46,550 bases of DNA from Acidimicrobiaceae bacterium RAAP-2. GTDB lineage: Bacteria; Actinomycetota; Acidimicrobiia; Acidimicrobiales; RAAP-2. The first letter of the stretch is position 1, and every line of letters starts with the position of its first letter. The notes under the pieces are model-generated. The model saw nothing but the letters and a program-made list of their open reading frames with translations. It was not told the origin of the DNA and ran no database searches. The stretch lies in NCBI GenBank assembly GCA_001443545.1, contig LMAD01000018.1, forward strand, positions 1 through 46,550, in the 5' to 3' direction. A program made the position numbers and the translations under genes. Below are positions 15,947 through 24,863 of this stretch, piece after piece.

Positions 15947-17161
15947 ATGAGAAGGAATTTACGGATTACCGTGGTGCCACTTGCGGTGGCCACCATGGCA
16001 CTGAGCGTGTCACTCGGCACGGTGCAACTATCGGGAGCGGCAGCCAAGAAATTGGCCCCGGTCAAGGTCGGCATCGTCACGGAGCAGACCGGGATTTTCT
16101 CGGCCTACGCCACCGAGTGGCTCCAAGGCGTGAAGCTGGGCTTCGCGTACGCGACCAAGGGAACCAACAAGGTCAACGGTCACAAGATTCAGTTGACGAC
16201 GGTGGACTCCGCCGACAATCCGACCACCGCCGCCACCGACTTCAAGAGCTTCGTCGGTGCGGGGTACAAGATCATTGGTGGCACCGTGGATTCGAGCATC
16301 GCCACCGAGTTGGCGCCACTCGCCCAACAGAACAAGGTGCTGTACATCTCGGGTGCGGCCGCGGCCGACCAGGTGACCGGTGCCAATCGCTACACGTTCC
16401 GTTCCGGTCGTCAGACGTACCAGGACGTACAGACGGCGAAGTCGTACGTGAAGGCCCTCGGCACCGGTAAGACCGTGCTCGTCCTCGGCCAGGACTTCGC
16501 GTTCGGTCAGTCCTACGTCACTGACGCCACTCAGGCCTTCGGTTCACTGGGCGACACCGTCAAGAGTCTCCTCGTGCCACTGACGACGACGGACTTCACG
16601 CCCACGGCCTTGCAGGTGCAGGCCGACCACCCGGACATCGTCTTCTTGGCGTGGGCCGGCGCGACCGGCGCTCCGCTGGCGCAGGCGCTCGACCAGCAGG
16701 GGATCTTCGCCAGCTCCAAGGTCATCACCGGACTCGCGAACACGGCCACCTATCAGTTCTACGGTTCAGCCGGTTTGAAGTTCTACTACCTCTCGCTGTA
16801 CAACTGGCAGTCGCCGCACAATGCGGTGAACACGTACCTCATTAAGGGGATGCGCCGCGAGTACAAGCAGTACCCCGACCTCTTCACCGCCGATGGATTC
16901 GTGTGGGCGCAGATGGTCGTTCGAGCGATACAGACCGGTCAGGGCACCAACGTCATGAAGATGATCAAGGGTCTCGAGGGCTGGACGTTCCAGGCGCCGA
17001 AGGGCATGCAGACCGTGCGCGCCTCGGACCACGCCATGCTCCAACCGATGTTCCAGGTTCAACTGGTCTCGACGGTCACCGGCAACTATGAGCCCGTGAA
17101 CCTCGCCACGCTCACCAGCGCGCAGACCGCTCCCCCGGTAGTGGCGCACTTCGGTCGTTAG
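15947..17161 (+). CDS. Liv-type ABC transporter substrate-binding protein
   Basis: The 404-residue exported protein has a basic start (MRRNLRITVV), a signal helix to about residue 30, and a type-1 periplasmic binding fold (Peripla_BP_6). Seen blocks include VKVGIVTEQTGIFSAYATEW, LQGVKLGFAYA and GKTVLVLGQDFAFGQSY. It should deliver a ligand to the permeases encoded downstream. The family binds branched-chain amino acids, amides, urea and various carboxylates, so LivK identity should not be assumed. The ATG at 15947 has a GGGAGGG site; the open frame from 15857 passes through the promoter and is rejected. Confidence 0.92.
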   Translation: MRRNLRITVVPLAVATMALSVSLGTVQLSGAAAKKLAPVKVGIVTEQTGIFSAYATEWLQGVKLGFAYATKGTNKVNGHKIQLTTVDSADNPTTAATDFKSFVGAGYKIIGGTVDSSIATELAPLAQQNKVLYISGAAAADQVTGANRYTFRSGRQTYQDVQTAKSYVKALGTGKTVLVLGQDFAFGQSYVTDATQAFGSLGDTVKSLLVPLTTTDFTPTALQVQADHPDIVFLAWAGATGAPLAQALDQQGIFASSKVITGLANTATYQFYGSAGLKFYYLSLYNWQSPHNAVNTYLIKGMRREYKQYPDLFTADGFVWAQMVVRAIQTGQGTNVMKMIKGLEGWTFQAPKGMQTVRASDHAMLQPMFQVQLVSTVTGNYEPVNLATLTSAQTAPPVVAHFGR

Positions 17162-17178
17162 GTAGTAGAAGGCGTTCC

Positions 17179-17949
17179 ATGAGCTCCGTCGTCGAACCCC
17201 AGCCCCTCGCCATCCAGGTGACGGGGCTGGGGTTTCGCGTCGGTGGCGCCGAGATCTTGACCGATATCGACCTCAGCGTCCCGTCCGGCAGTTTCCTCGG
17301 GATCATCGGACCCAACGGAGCCGGCAAGACCACGTTCCTGAACATGTTGAGTGGGTTGCTCGTGCCCTCGAACGGTTCCATCTCCGTGGAGGGACGTGAT
17401 CTCGCGGGCGTCGCACCATCAGCGAGGGCGAGGCTCGGCATGGGCCGGACCTTCCAGACGTCGAGTCTTTTCAACGCATTGAGCGTCTTCGAGAACGCCC
17501 GACTCTCGGCGCAGGCGCGTCTGGGCGGCAGCGCCAATTTCTGGCGCCGACCGCGCCTGGGCGACGAGGCGAGCAACGTCGCCCGTGAGGTCTTGGAAGA
17601 AGTCGGACTCTCCAAAGTGGCCCTGCGGCCCACCGAGTCGCTCTCCCACGGCGACAAGCGCAAGCTCGAACTCGCCATCCTGCTCGCCGCGAAGGCTCGC
17701 GTCCTGCTGCTCGACGAGCCAATGGCCGGTGTGAACACCGAGGACGTCCCCCTGTTGATGGAACTCATCGGACGACTTCACGGTGAAGGGCGGACCGTCC
17801 TCATGGTCGAACACCACATGGCGGTGGTCGTCGGACTCGCGGATACCATCGCCGTCCTCGACTCGGGTCGAGTCCTTGCGACCGGTGACCCCGACAGCGT
17901 CATCGCGAACGAGGCGGTCCAGAGCGCCTACCTCGGCCAACCACTATGA
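17179..17949 (+). CDS. LivG-type ABC transporter ATPase
   Basis: The 256-residue ATPase has Walker A GPNGAGKTTF, a family-typical MGRTFQTSSLF Q-loop region, the signature LSHGDKRKLELA, Walker B VLLLDEPMAG and the switch histidine in MVEHHM. It powers import together with the LivF-type ATPase. It starts 17 bases after the binding-protein stop and its last four bases overlap the next gene (ATGA), so it is part of one operon. Confidence 0.93.
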   Translation: MSSVVEPQPLAIQVTGLGFRVGGAEILTDIDLSVPSGSFLGIIGPNGAGKTTFLNMLSGLLVPSNGSISVEGRDLAGVAPSARARLGMGRTFQTSSLFNALSVFENARLSAQARLGGSANFWRRPRLGDEASNVAREVLEEVGLSKVALRPTESLSHGDKRKLELAILLAAKARVLLLDEPMAGVNTEDVPLLMELIGRLHGEGRTVLMVEHHMAVVVGLADTIAVLDSGRVLATGDPDSVIANEAVQSAYLGQPL

Positions 17950-18644
17950 CGAACGCGCTCGACGTCTCGGACCTGCACGTGACCATCGCGGGTTCCCACG
18001 TGCTCCAGGGAGTCTCCATCAGCGTCCCCGTTGGAGGCGTCACGGCCCTACTCGGGCGCAACGGCGTGGGCAAGACGACGACGCTGCGGGCCCTCTTAGG
18101 GTTGATCCCGAGTACCGGTGCCATCACGGTCATGGGCACCGACGTTCACGGATGGATGACGCACCGAATCGTGCGCCTCGGTGTCGGATACGTTCCCGAA
18201 GACCGCGACGTCTTCGCCGGCCTCACGGTCGAGGAAAACCTTCGTCTCGCCGAACAGACTGCTGAGCCCCGTTACGACGACGTCTATTCGATCTTCCCAG
18301 AATTACGCGACCGTTCTCGTCAACGCGCGGGCACGCTATCGGGCGGTCAGCAGCAGATGGTCTCCATCGCGAGGGCCCTACTCAACGGGTGGCCGCTCCT
18401 GTTGGTCGACGAGCCGTCGAAGGGACTCGCCCCTCGCCTCGTCAGTGAGCTCGCAGACGCGTTGGAACGGGTCGCCCAGCTGGCCACCGTGCTGCTGGTC
18501 GAACAAAATCTCGCCGTCGTCAAACGACTGGCCCAGAGGATCGTCGTGCTCGATCACGGTGAAGTCGTCCACACCGGCGACGCGAGCGAATTGGACGATC
18601 CCGACCTCGCCAAACGATTCCTCGGGGTGACGGGGGTCAAATGA
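17946..18644 (+). CDS. LivF-type ABC transporter ATPase
   Basis: The 232-residue ATPase has Walker A GRNGVGKTTT, the LivF-typical GYVPEDRDVFAGLTVEEN, the signature LSGGQQQMVSIARAL, Walker B LLVDEPSKGLAP and LLVEQNL. It is the second ATPase of the importer. Its start overlaps the LivG-type stop, and its stop overlaps the permease start (ATGA both times), so translation is coupled along the operon. Confidence 0.93.
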   Translation: MTNALDVSDLHVTIAGSHVLQGVSISVPVGGVTALLGRNGVGKTTTLRALLGLIPSTGAITVMGTDVHGWMTHRIVRLGVGYVPEDRDVFAGLTVEENLRLAEQTAEPRYDDVYSIFPELRDRSRQRAGTLSGGQQQMVSIARALLNGWPLLLVDEPSKGLAPRLVSELADALERVAQLATVLLVEQNLAVVKRLAQRIVVLDHGEVVHTGDASELDDPDLAKRFLGVTGVK

Positions 18645-19546
18645 TCGTCTTCCTCGCCCTCACCTTCAGCGGCATCGCTCTCGGCGCGATCTACTTTCTC
18701 GCCGCCTCTGGTCTGTCGTTGATCTATGGACTGATGGATATCTTGAACTTCGCCCACGGACTCTTCATGACGCTGGGCGCGTACGCGGCGTGGGACGTCG
18801 CCTCCCATCTCCCCGCGTCGTGGGGTACACCGTTGCTGTTCACGATCGCCGTCTTCGCCTCGGTCGTTGGTGGCGCCTTGTCGGCCGGGCTCACCGAGGT
18901 CTTCATCATCCGCCCGCTGTACGGCCGACCCATCAGTCAGATCTTGGTCACGATCGGACTCGACCTCGCCGTGGTCGGACTGCTCTTGGGCGGCTTCGGC
19001 AGCAACTCGCTTTCGGTGCCCGTGCCCCTCTGGTTGATCGAAGCGTCCCATCTGGGTGGCCTCAATCTGCCTAACAGCGATTTCGTCGCGCTGATCGCTG
19101 GCGTCGTCGTCCTCGTCTCACTCGAGTGGTTCTTGCGCAAGACTCGCTACGGGATCACGATTCGAGCGGGCGTGGAGAACCGGGACATGGTGAGCGCCCT
19201 GGGCATCAACGTCGGACGCGCCTTCACCCTCGTCTTCGTCATCGGCGGAGCGATGGCCGGACTGGCCGGACTGCTCTACGCCGTCGTCTTCAGCGGTGAC
19301 CTCATTTCGCCGACCCAAGGCGACAGTCTGCTCATCTTCGCATTCATCGTCGTCGTGATCGGCGGGCTGGGCTCGATTCGAGGATCCGCCGTGGCCGCCC
19401 TCGCCGTGGGACTCGTCCAGGACTACACCAACTTCTACCTCGGCAGCCACCCGGGGATGGCCGAAATCGGCAATCTCTCGGTCGTCCTCCTGCTCGCCCT
19501 GGTACTCGAGTGGCGTCCCCGTGGATTGTTCGGGAGCACGCTATGA
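18641..19546 (+). CDS. LivH-type ABC transporter permease
   Basis: The 301-residue membrane protein has about eight helices and the family block SLIYGLMDILNFAHG near the N-terminus. GGAMAGLAGLLYAVVF and GGLGSIRGSAVAALAVGL lie near the end. It forms one half of the membrane channel. It overlaps both neighbours by four bases. Confidence 0.92.
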   Translation: MIVFLALTFSGIALGAIYFLAASGLSLIYGLMDILNFAHGLFMTLGAYAAWDVASHLPASWGTPLLFTIAVFASVVGGALSAGLTEVFIIRPLYGRPISQILVTIGLDLAVVGLLLGGFGSNSLSVPVPLWLIEASHLGGLNLPNSDFVALIAGVVVLVSLEWFLRKTRYGITIRAGVENRDMVSALGINVGRAFTLVFVIGGAMAGLAGLLYAVVFSGDLISPTQGDSLLIFAFIVVVIGGLGSIRGSAVAALAVGLVQDYTNFYLGSHPGMAEIGNLSVVLLLALVLEWRPRGLFGSTL

Positions 19547-20646
19547 GGTCGGTCTCTCGTCGGGCGCTGGCCGTCGCCTTCGGTGTGGTCGTACTGTTCG
19601 CGCTAATCCCCCTCGTCGGGCTGCACCTGCCCTGGGTCCTGCCGAGCACCGTCAACGTCGTCAATTCGACGGGCACGCTCGAGGTTCTGGCGCTCTGCTT
19701 CATCTTCGCCGGCGTCGCCCTCGGCTACGACGTCATCTTCGGATTCACCGGTCTGCTCTCCCTCGGACCGGTCATGTACTTCGCGACCGGGGTCTACGTC
19801 TTCGACATCACTTTGACCCACTGGGGCTGGCCCCTCGTCCCCGCACTGGCCGCCACCTTCGTGGTGTCGCTCGTGCTCGCCGTCGTCCTGGGCGCGATAG
19901 CGCTTCGCGTCAGTGGTATCGCATTCACCATGGTGACGTTGGCCTTCGCCCAGGCCTTCTACTACTTGATCGAAGACAACCCCCACGGGCTCACTGGAGG
20001 CGACACCGGCCTCGCCCTGTACTCCACGAGGCTGCCGGGATTCCTGTCGGGAGCAGTCTCGAACACCCGCAATCTGTACTGGATCGCGCTCGGGTTCCTC
20101 GTCGTCTCCTACGCCGTGGTCTGGCTCGTAACCGAATCGGCCACGGGCCACGTGTTCGTCGCCATTCGTGAGAACGAACGGCGCCTCGAGGTGCTGGGTA
20201 TCCACCCGTTCCGTTACAAGCTCGCCGCTTACACCCTCTCCTCGCTCGTGGCGACGGGCGGCGGTGTCGCGTATATCTTGCTCATCGGTACCGCCGTACC
20301 GAGTGCCGTCGCTTCAACGACCGTAACGCTCTCGATCCTGATCATGGTCGTCCTCGGCGGCGCGGGCACGCGGTGGGGAGCGGTCACCGGCGCAGTCCTC
20401 TACGTCTACCTGCAGCAGTACCTCCTCAAAGTCGCGGCCGAACCGTCGTTCGCGAGCCTGCCCTCGTTCTTACGCGTTCCCCTCTCGCAGCCGCAGTTCC
20501 TCCTCGGTGCCATCTTCGTGCTCTTCGTCATCTTCGTTCCCGGAGGTATCGCCGGCGTCGTCACCCGGCGTCGTCTCCGATTCGCGTCACGACGATTCGA
20601 CGCCGCGAGCGCACCCACCGGCACGCTTTCAATGGAGGACCAATGA
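19543..20646 (+). CDS. LivM-type ABC transporter permease
   Basis: The 367-residue second permease has about ten helices and LivM blocks such as GYDVIFGFTGLLSLGPVMYF, ENERRLEVLGIHPFRYKLAA and GGAGTRWGAVTGAVL. The start is the ATG at 19543 that overlaps the LivH-type stop; an in-frame start at 19510 lies inside the previous gene. Its last bases overlap the ATG of the dehydrogenase gene. This joins the transporter and the enzyme in one operon and is the main hint to the substrate. Confidence 0.92.
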   Translation: MRSVSRRALAVAFGVVVLFALIPLVGLHLPWVLPSTVNVVNSTGTLEVLALCFIFAGVALGYDVIFGFTGLLSLGPVMYFATGVYVFDITLTHWGWPLVPALAATFVVSLVLAVVLGAIALRVSGIAFTMVTLAFAQAFYYLIEDNPHGLTGGDTGLALYSTRLPGFLSGAVSNTRNLYWIALGFLVVSYAVVWLVTESATGHVFVAIRENERRLEVLGIHPFRYKLAAYTLSSLVATGGGVAYILLIGTAVPSAVASTTVTLSILIMVVLGGAGTRWGAVTGAVLYVYLQQYLLKVAAEPSFASLPSFLRVPLSQPQFLLGAIFVLFVIFVPGGIAGVVTRRRLRFASRRFDAASAPTGTLSMEDQ

Positions 20647-21428
20647 CACTTCGCGGAAAGACCGCCCTCGTCACCGGATCAACGAGTGGCATCGGCCTGG
20701 GAGTTGCGCGGGCCCTCGCGGCCGAGGGTGCGAACATCATGCTGAACGGCTTCGGTGACCCCGACGCAATCGAGGAACTCCGACGGACTATCGCGTCGAC
20801 GTTCGCCGTTGAGGTCGACTACGACGACGCCAACCTCATGCTCGCCGGAGGGCCCGGTGAACTCGTCGATCGGACGAACGAACGTTTTGGGAGCCTCGAC
20901 GTCCTTGTCAACAACGCGGGTATCCAACACGTCGCGCCCGTTGAGTCATTCCCTCTCGACCAGTGGGACTCGATCATCGCGCTGAATCTCTCCGCAGTCT
21001 TTCTCGGCATGCGAGCGGCCATCCCGGCCATGAAGCGACGGGGCTGGGGCCGGATTATCAACGTCGCGTCGGCCCACGGTCTCGTGGCCAGCGCGAACAA
21101 AGTCGCCTACGTCGCAGCCAAACACGGAGTCGTCGGTGCCACCAAGGTGGCGGCGATCGAGGTCGCGAACGACGGGATCACGGTGAACGCCATCTGCCCC
21201 GGGTGGGTTCTGACCCCCCTCGTCGAGCGTCAGCTCAAGGAACGGGCAGTCGCCCACGGATCCGATGTGACCGCCGAATCTGACGCGCTGCTCGCCGAGA
21301 AGCAGCCGATGTTGCAGTTCACCACGCCCGAGGCGATCGGCGCGATGGCCGTCTACCTCTGTTCGGAGGCCGCGCGAACCGTGACCGGAACGCCCCTCTC
21401 CATCGACGGCGGGTGGGTGGCGCAGTAG
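20643..21428 (+). CDS. 3-hydroxybutyrate dehydrogenase (SDR family)
   Basis: The 261-residue short-chain dehydrogenase has the NAD-binding GSTSGIGLG, the NNAG motif and catalytic Ser-Tyr-Lys (NVASAHG and AYVAAKHG). PGWVLTPLVERQ is the segment typical of D-3-hydroxybutyrate dehydrogenases. It ends with the usual IDGGWVAQ. It should oxidise (R)-3-hydroxybutyrate to acetoacetate with NAD. It is the last gene of the transporter operon and overlaps the permease by four bases. Acetoacetate would then be activated by the nearby ScoAB. The family call is strong; the exact substrate is by similarity. Confidence 0.88.
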   Translation: MTLRGKTALVTGSTSGIGLGVARALAAEGANIMLNGFGDPDAIEELRRTIASTFAVEVDYDDANLMLAGGPGELVDRTNERFGSLDVLVNNAGIQHVAPVESFPLDQWDSIIALNLSAVFLGMRAAIPAMKRRGWGRIINVASAHGLVASANKVAYVAAKHGVVGATKVAAIEVANDGITVNAICPGWVLTPLVERQLKERAVAHGSDVTAESDALLAEKQPMLQFTTPEAIGAMAVYLCSEAARTVTGTPLSIDGGWVAQ

Positions 21429-21459
21429 GGCGGCTTCCGTTGAACGCCCCCGTCTTCCC

Positions 21460-21471
21460 TACCATGGGGGG
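21460..21471 (+). promoter_or_regulatory. Leaderless-type -10 (TACCAT) before the MscS gene
   Basis: TACCAT (21460-21465) plus six G residues leads directly to GTG at 21472. Although the G-run could serve as a weak ribosome site, the spacing equals the recurrent leaderless pattern. The ATG within TACCATGG is out of frame and stops at once. Confidence 0.5.
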
Positions 21472-22113
21472 GTGGTGACGAACCAAACCCCCGCCCAACG
21501 CATGACGAGCCGCTCCATTGGACGCGAGTGGCTGATCGGCGTGACGGCCAGCCTGATCGCGATCGCGTCGGTCGTCCTCGGACGGCACTTCAAGCACCTG
21601 GCGCACCACGGCTACGCCAACGCCCTCGTCGCCGGCGCCGCACTCGTGCTCATCGTCAGTGGCGTCTACGCGGTGCGACACCTCGCGCGCGCCACTGGAC
21701 GCTCAATCGCGCGTCAGTCCTCCTTGAGCGCGGGGGCGACGGTGCGACTCGTCGTCAACGGTGCGGGCGTCGTGGCGATGCTCTTCGGGCTCTTCGGCGT
21801 GCTGGGCGTCTCACTCCAGCACCTGCTCATCGGCGCGGGGGTGACGGGCGTCATCGTGGGGATCGCCGCCCAACAGAGCCTCTCCAACGTCTTCGCCGCC
21901 GTCGTGCTGCTCTTCGCGCGACCCTTCGTCGTCGGTGAGCGCGTGCGAATCCGCTCGGGCGTTCTCGGTGTGCTCGACGTGACGGTACTGGGCGCTGGGC
22001 TCACCTACGTGACGGTGCTCACCGACGACGGTGTGCTCAAGATCCCAAACTCGGTCATGCTCGCGTCGGGGATCGGCCGGCCCCACGACAGCGGCGGCGT
22101 ACCGAAGCCGTGA
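21472..22113 (+). CDS. MscS-family mechanosensitive channel, short form
   Basis: The 213-residue protein has about three hydrophobic helices and then the MscS pore helix and beta domain (GVTGVIVGIAAQQSLSNVFA, then LFARPFVVGERVRI). It would release osmolytes on sudden swelling. It ends shortly after the beta domain, without the C-terminal alpha/beta domain of the 286-residue E. coli MscS. The end converges on the GH114 gene, 11 bases away. Confidence 0.85.
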   Translation: MVTNQTPAQRMTSRSIGREWLIGVTASLIAIASVVLGRHFKHLAHHGYANALVAGAALVLIVSGVYAVRHLARATGRSIARQSSLSAGATVRLVVNGAGVVAMLFGLFGVLGVSLQHLLIGAGVTGVIVGIAAQQSLSNVFAAVVLLFARPFVVGERVRIRSGVLGVLDVTVLGAGLTYVTVLTDDGVLKIPNSVMLASGIGRPHDSGGVPKP

Positions 22114-22124
22114 GCCTGGCCCCT

Positions 22125-23021
22125 TCAGCGCCCGTCGGTCGGACACGGCCGCCAGGGCTGAGCGAGAAGGGCCAGGGTCTTGCTGATCACCGTCACGCCG
22201 AGCCGTCGGGCGCCGGCGCACCGGGCACCACTCACGGGACCGTACTCGACGTCGTACACGGCCTTCTTCGATCGGACGAACGGGCCGAGGAGCCCGCACT
22301 CGTCGTAGCGGAGGCACTGTTCGTCGATCGCGAAGTCGAAACTGGGTGCCAGCGCGGCCACCTGGGCGTAGTCGTTCTTCAGACCGGCGGCGAGCCCGTC
22401 TCGGTGGGCGAGCGCCGCGAGCGCCCGGTCGTAGGCCAGTTGGTCGCTGGCCGTCAAGTGAAATCCCGTCTGATTCGCGTAGCCGTCGACGTTGTCGAAC
22501 TCCACCGCCTCGAATCCAGCCTCGGCGCACTTCGCCACGCGACGGCTCATCAACGTCAGCAGCGTCGACCGGCGCCGAATGTCGAGCCACCGTTCCCCGG
22601 GCCACCCGTTGGAACGACCGAGCAGCCCCCGAGGGAACGACCCGGCGTCGGGTCGCCAACGCTCCCAGGTACCCGCGTCGACGTAGCAGACGGCGTACCC
22701 GCCGCGACGGCGGATCGCCCGCACGGCTGCAGCGTTCAGCGTCACGCCGTCGGGCCCGTAGAGGTCGATGTCATAGACCGACGGACGAACGCAGGTCGCG
22801 CCGCCGACCGGACGCGAGCACGTCGAGGTCGCGATACCACCGCTCGCGCGATCCGTCGTCGACGTCGGCTGTAGCTGATATTGGAAGTACGCCCCCACCG
22901 GTGGACTCGTCCACCCGGCCGCGCCGGACGGTATCGCCAACGCCAACCCGGCGAGGGCGAGCGCACCCGCCCCGAAGGCTCGACGAGTTCGAAGGGGCCG
23001 ACTACGCCCCGGGCGTGCCAT
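22125..23021 (-). CDS. GH114-family glycoside hydrolase-like exported protein
   Basis: The protein (298 residues from 23021) has a twin-basic start, a hydrophobic signal segment (AFGAGALALAGLALAIP), then a TIM-barrel-like GH114 domain. Marks are YAVCYVDAGTWERWRPDA, ERWLDIR, AVEFDNVDGYANQTG and a KNDY segment, plus Cys-containing DEQCLRYDECG. GH114 includes endo-alpha-1,4-polygalactosaminidases that cut exopolysaccharide. The start overlaps the preceding LCP gene by 20 bases. A start at 23066 is possible, but would overlap more. Together they form a cell-envelope polysaccharide pair. Confidence 0.8.
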   Translation of the reverse strand: MARPGRSRPLRTRRAFGAGALALAGLALAIPSGAAGWTSPPVGAYFQYQLQPTSTTDRASGGIATSTCSRPVGGATCVRPSVYDIDLYGPDGVTLNAAAVRAIRRRGGYAVCYVDAGTWERWRPDAGSFPRGLLGRSNGWPGERWLDIRRRSTLLTLMSRRVAKCAEAGFEAVEFDNVDGYANQTGFHLTASDQLAYDRALAALAHRDGLAAGLKNDYAQVAALAPSFDFAIDEQCLRYDECGLLGPFVRSKKAVYDVEYGPVSGARCAGARRLGVTVISKTLALLAQPWRPCPTDGR

Positions 23022-24639
23022 TGGGTCCGCACGAGCGAGGGTCCCACGGCTGGAGCGCCTGGGCAACCGGCGTGGGCGCGGAGAACTGCGTGTCGTGCTT
23101 CACGAGGGTCGGGTCGAGGACCGTTGGGGTCGTGGTCGGCGCCGAGGTGGACGGTGGCGTCGAGGTCGTGGACGTCGTGGTCGTCGTAGCGGGGTGCGTC
23201 GTCGCGGTCACGGGCGACGGGGCGGCGCCGACGGCGAGGTCGGAACCGGTCACGACCGTCACGTCGGCCCCGCCTCGGGTGGGACCCAGCGCCATGACGA
23301 CGGGGCCGCTCAAGTGCGCCATCACCGCTTCGGCCATGCCGATCGAGGCGGACGTGCTGTTCGCGTGATAGACGACCGTCTCGGCCTTGGTCCCCACGAG
23401 CGGCAGGCTGCCGCCGAGCGTCGCCGCGAACCCGAAGTGACGCAACGCCACCACCGTCGCTGGCGCCTGGGCGGCTACGCCGGTTCCCCCGTAGACCGAG
23501 ACGCTCACGCGGCGCGGCGCGGGTAGCGGCGCGCCGTTCATCGTGTTCGCCAACGGCGTCAGCTGGAGGAATCGGCTGATCACCGAGGTGACGTCTGGCC
23601 CGATCGGGAACTCGACGTCGCCGTAGTAGTAGCCCTGGTAGAGATAGCTCCCGGTCTCGACGAGGACGACCGGCATGGTGGCCTGCGGCACGCTCTCGAT
23701 CGACACCCCGGCGAAGTTGCTCGCCAGACTCAACATGTCACTCAACGTGAACGAGGAGTCGACCTCGAGGTTCGGAGCGATCGCGGTCGCCAGCTGCTGA
23801 TCGGTCACTGGATTGCCGAGCCCCTTGGCCTTCAACGCCGCGGCGACCACCCGCAAGAACTCGTGGTCGCGTCGAATCCGCGCGAGGTCGCTCAGCCCCT
23901 CTTGCGGCCAGGTCAGATGATTCGGCCCGTACCCCGCGAAGCGGATCTGCAGGTGGCGGGCCCGCACCACCTGCAGTGCCTGATAGCCGTTCAAGTGTTG
24001 ACAGCCCGTGCGGGTGATGTTCAGGCCCGAGTAGGCGTCGAAGACCTCCATCGGGAAGTACATGTTGATCCCGCCGAGCACGTTGACGACGCTGGCGAAC
24101 GTGTCGAAGTTGAGTTCGATGTAGTGGTTGATCGGGACGCCGAAGTCGTTCTGGATGGCCGAGACCAGCTGGGAGGGGCCCTGGTAGAGCGCCGCGTCGA
24201 TCTTGTTGGCCCCGGTGGTGCGCGCGTTGGGCACGAACACGTCGCGCGGTATCGAAAGTAGCGTGACGCGCTTGGCGGTGAAGTCCAGGTGCACGATCAT
24301 GACGACGTCGCTGTTCACGCCGGTCACGCCCTGCGAGCAAAGTCCGTAGGCCTTGTTCTGGACAGCGAGGACGCAACGCGAGGTCGAGCCAACCAGCAAG
24401 ATGTTCTCGGTGTTGTTGTAGCGGACCGATTCGTTCTTGACCGTGACGCGGTGCACGAGCGAGTTCAAGTAGAAGTAGTCGCCCGCGACCGCGCCGACCG
24501 CCACGACGACGACGGCGAGGATCACGATGGCGATGGTGCGGCCCCGGTGACGTTCCCGGCGGCGATGGCGTGCCCGACCGCGACTCGAGCGAGCGGCGCG
24601 CGCGCCGCCGTCCCTCTGCACTGGCGAGCCCGAAGTCAC
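23002..24639 (-). CDS. LytR-CpsA-Psr family protein with LytR_C domain
   Basis: The 545-residue protein has an Arg-rich cytoplasmic start, one membrane helix (about residues 34-56), an LCP domain and a C-terminal LytR_C domain (about 395-480, RVSVSVYGGTGVAAQAP). A Thr/Ser/Pro-rich tail follows. LCP marks are NSDVVMIVHLD, LLSIPRDVFVPN, the KIDAAL block and NGYQALQVVRARH. LCP enzymes attach undecaprenyl-linked glycopolymers to peptidoglycan outside the membrane. A TAGATT-N6-GTG pattern marks the start. The downstream GH114 gene is overlapped. Confidence 0.92.
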   Translation of the reverse strand: MTSGSPVQRDGGARAARSSRGRARHRRRERHRGRTIAIVILAVVVVAVGAVAGDYFYLNSLVHRVTVKNESVRYNNTENILLVGSTSRCVLAVQNKAYGLCSQGVTGVNSDVVMIVHLDFTAKRVTLLSIPRDVFVPNARTTGANKIDAALYQGPSQLVSAIQNDFGVPINHYIELNFDTFASVVNVLGGINMYFPMEVFDAYSGLNITRTGCQHLNGYQALQVVRARHLQIRFAGYGPNHLTWPQEGLSDLARIRRDHEFLRVVAAALKAKGLGNPVTDQQLATAIAPNLEVDSSFTLSDMLSLASNFAGVSIESVPQATMPVVLVETGSYLYQGYYYGDVEFPIGPDVTSVISRFLQLTPLANTMNGAPLPAPRRVSVSVYGGTGVAAQAPATVVALRHFGFAATLGGSLPLVGTKAETVVYHANSTSASIGMAEAVMAHLSGPVVMALGPTRGGADVTVVTGSDLAVGAAPSPVTATTHPATTTTTSTTSTPPSTSAPTTTPTVLDPTLVKHDTQFSAPTPVAQALQPWDPRSCGPNGTPGA

Positions 24640-24651
24640 CGAACGAATCTA
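24640..24651 (-). promoter_or_regulatory. Leaderless-type -10 (TAGATT) before the LCP gene
   Basis: On the minus strand TAGATT (24651-24646) is followed by six bases and the GTG at 24639. The identical hexamer and spacing occur before the ABC exporter gene at 37321. Confidence 0.55.
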
Positions 24652-24716
24652 CTCGCCGCCCGACTGACACGGCCCGTGGCCCCGTTGCTACGGTGAACGA
24701 ATCCACCGGGAGGACG

Positions 24717-24863
24717 ATGACCTCGGACAGCGAACGAAGCACCGAACAACGCTTCATGCGAGATCTCCCCGGGCGCGACGCGCCAACCGAGCGAACGGGC
24801 CGCTCCCCCAGCGCGTCGCCCATCGACCACGGCCGTCGCCCCGTCGGAGGGTCGAGGCGGTGA
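24717..24863 (+). CDS. Small hydrophilic protein coupled to the TMEM175-like gene
   Basis: A 48-codon frame starts with ATG at 24717 behind a clear GGGAGGACG ribosome site and ends with TGA overlapping the GTG of the next gene (GTGA). The peptide is rich in Arg, Ser, Asp and Pro, lacks hydrophobic segments and matches no family I know. The good Shine-Dalgarno and exact coupling argue for translation. Its role may simply be to deliver ribosomes to the channel gene. Confidence 0.5.
   Translation: MTSDSERSTEQRFMRDLPGRDAPTERTGRSPSASPIDHGRRPVGGSRR

Noticed and set aside
15947..20646. Calling the importer a leucine/isoleucine/valine transporter.
   Set aside because: The family covers many ligands, and the operon ends in 3-hydroxybutyrate dehydrogenase, not an amino acid enzyme.
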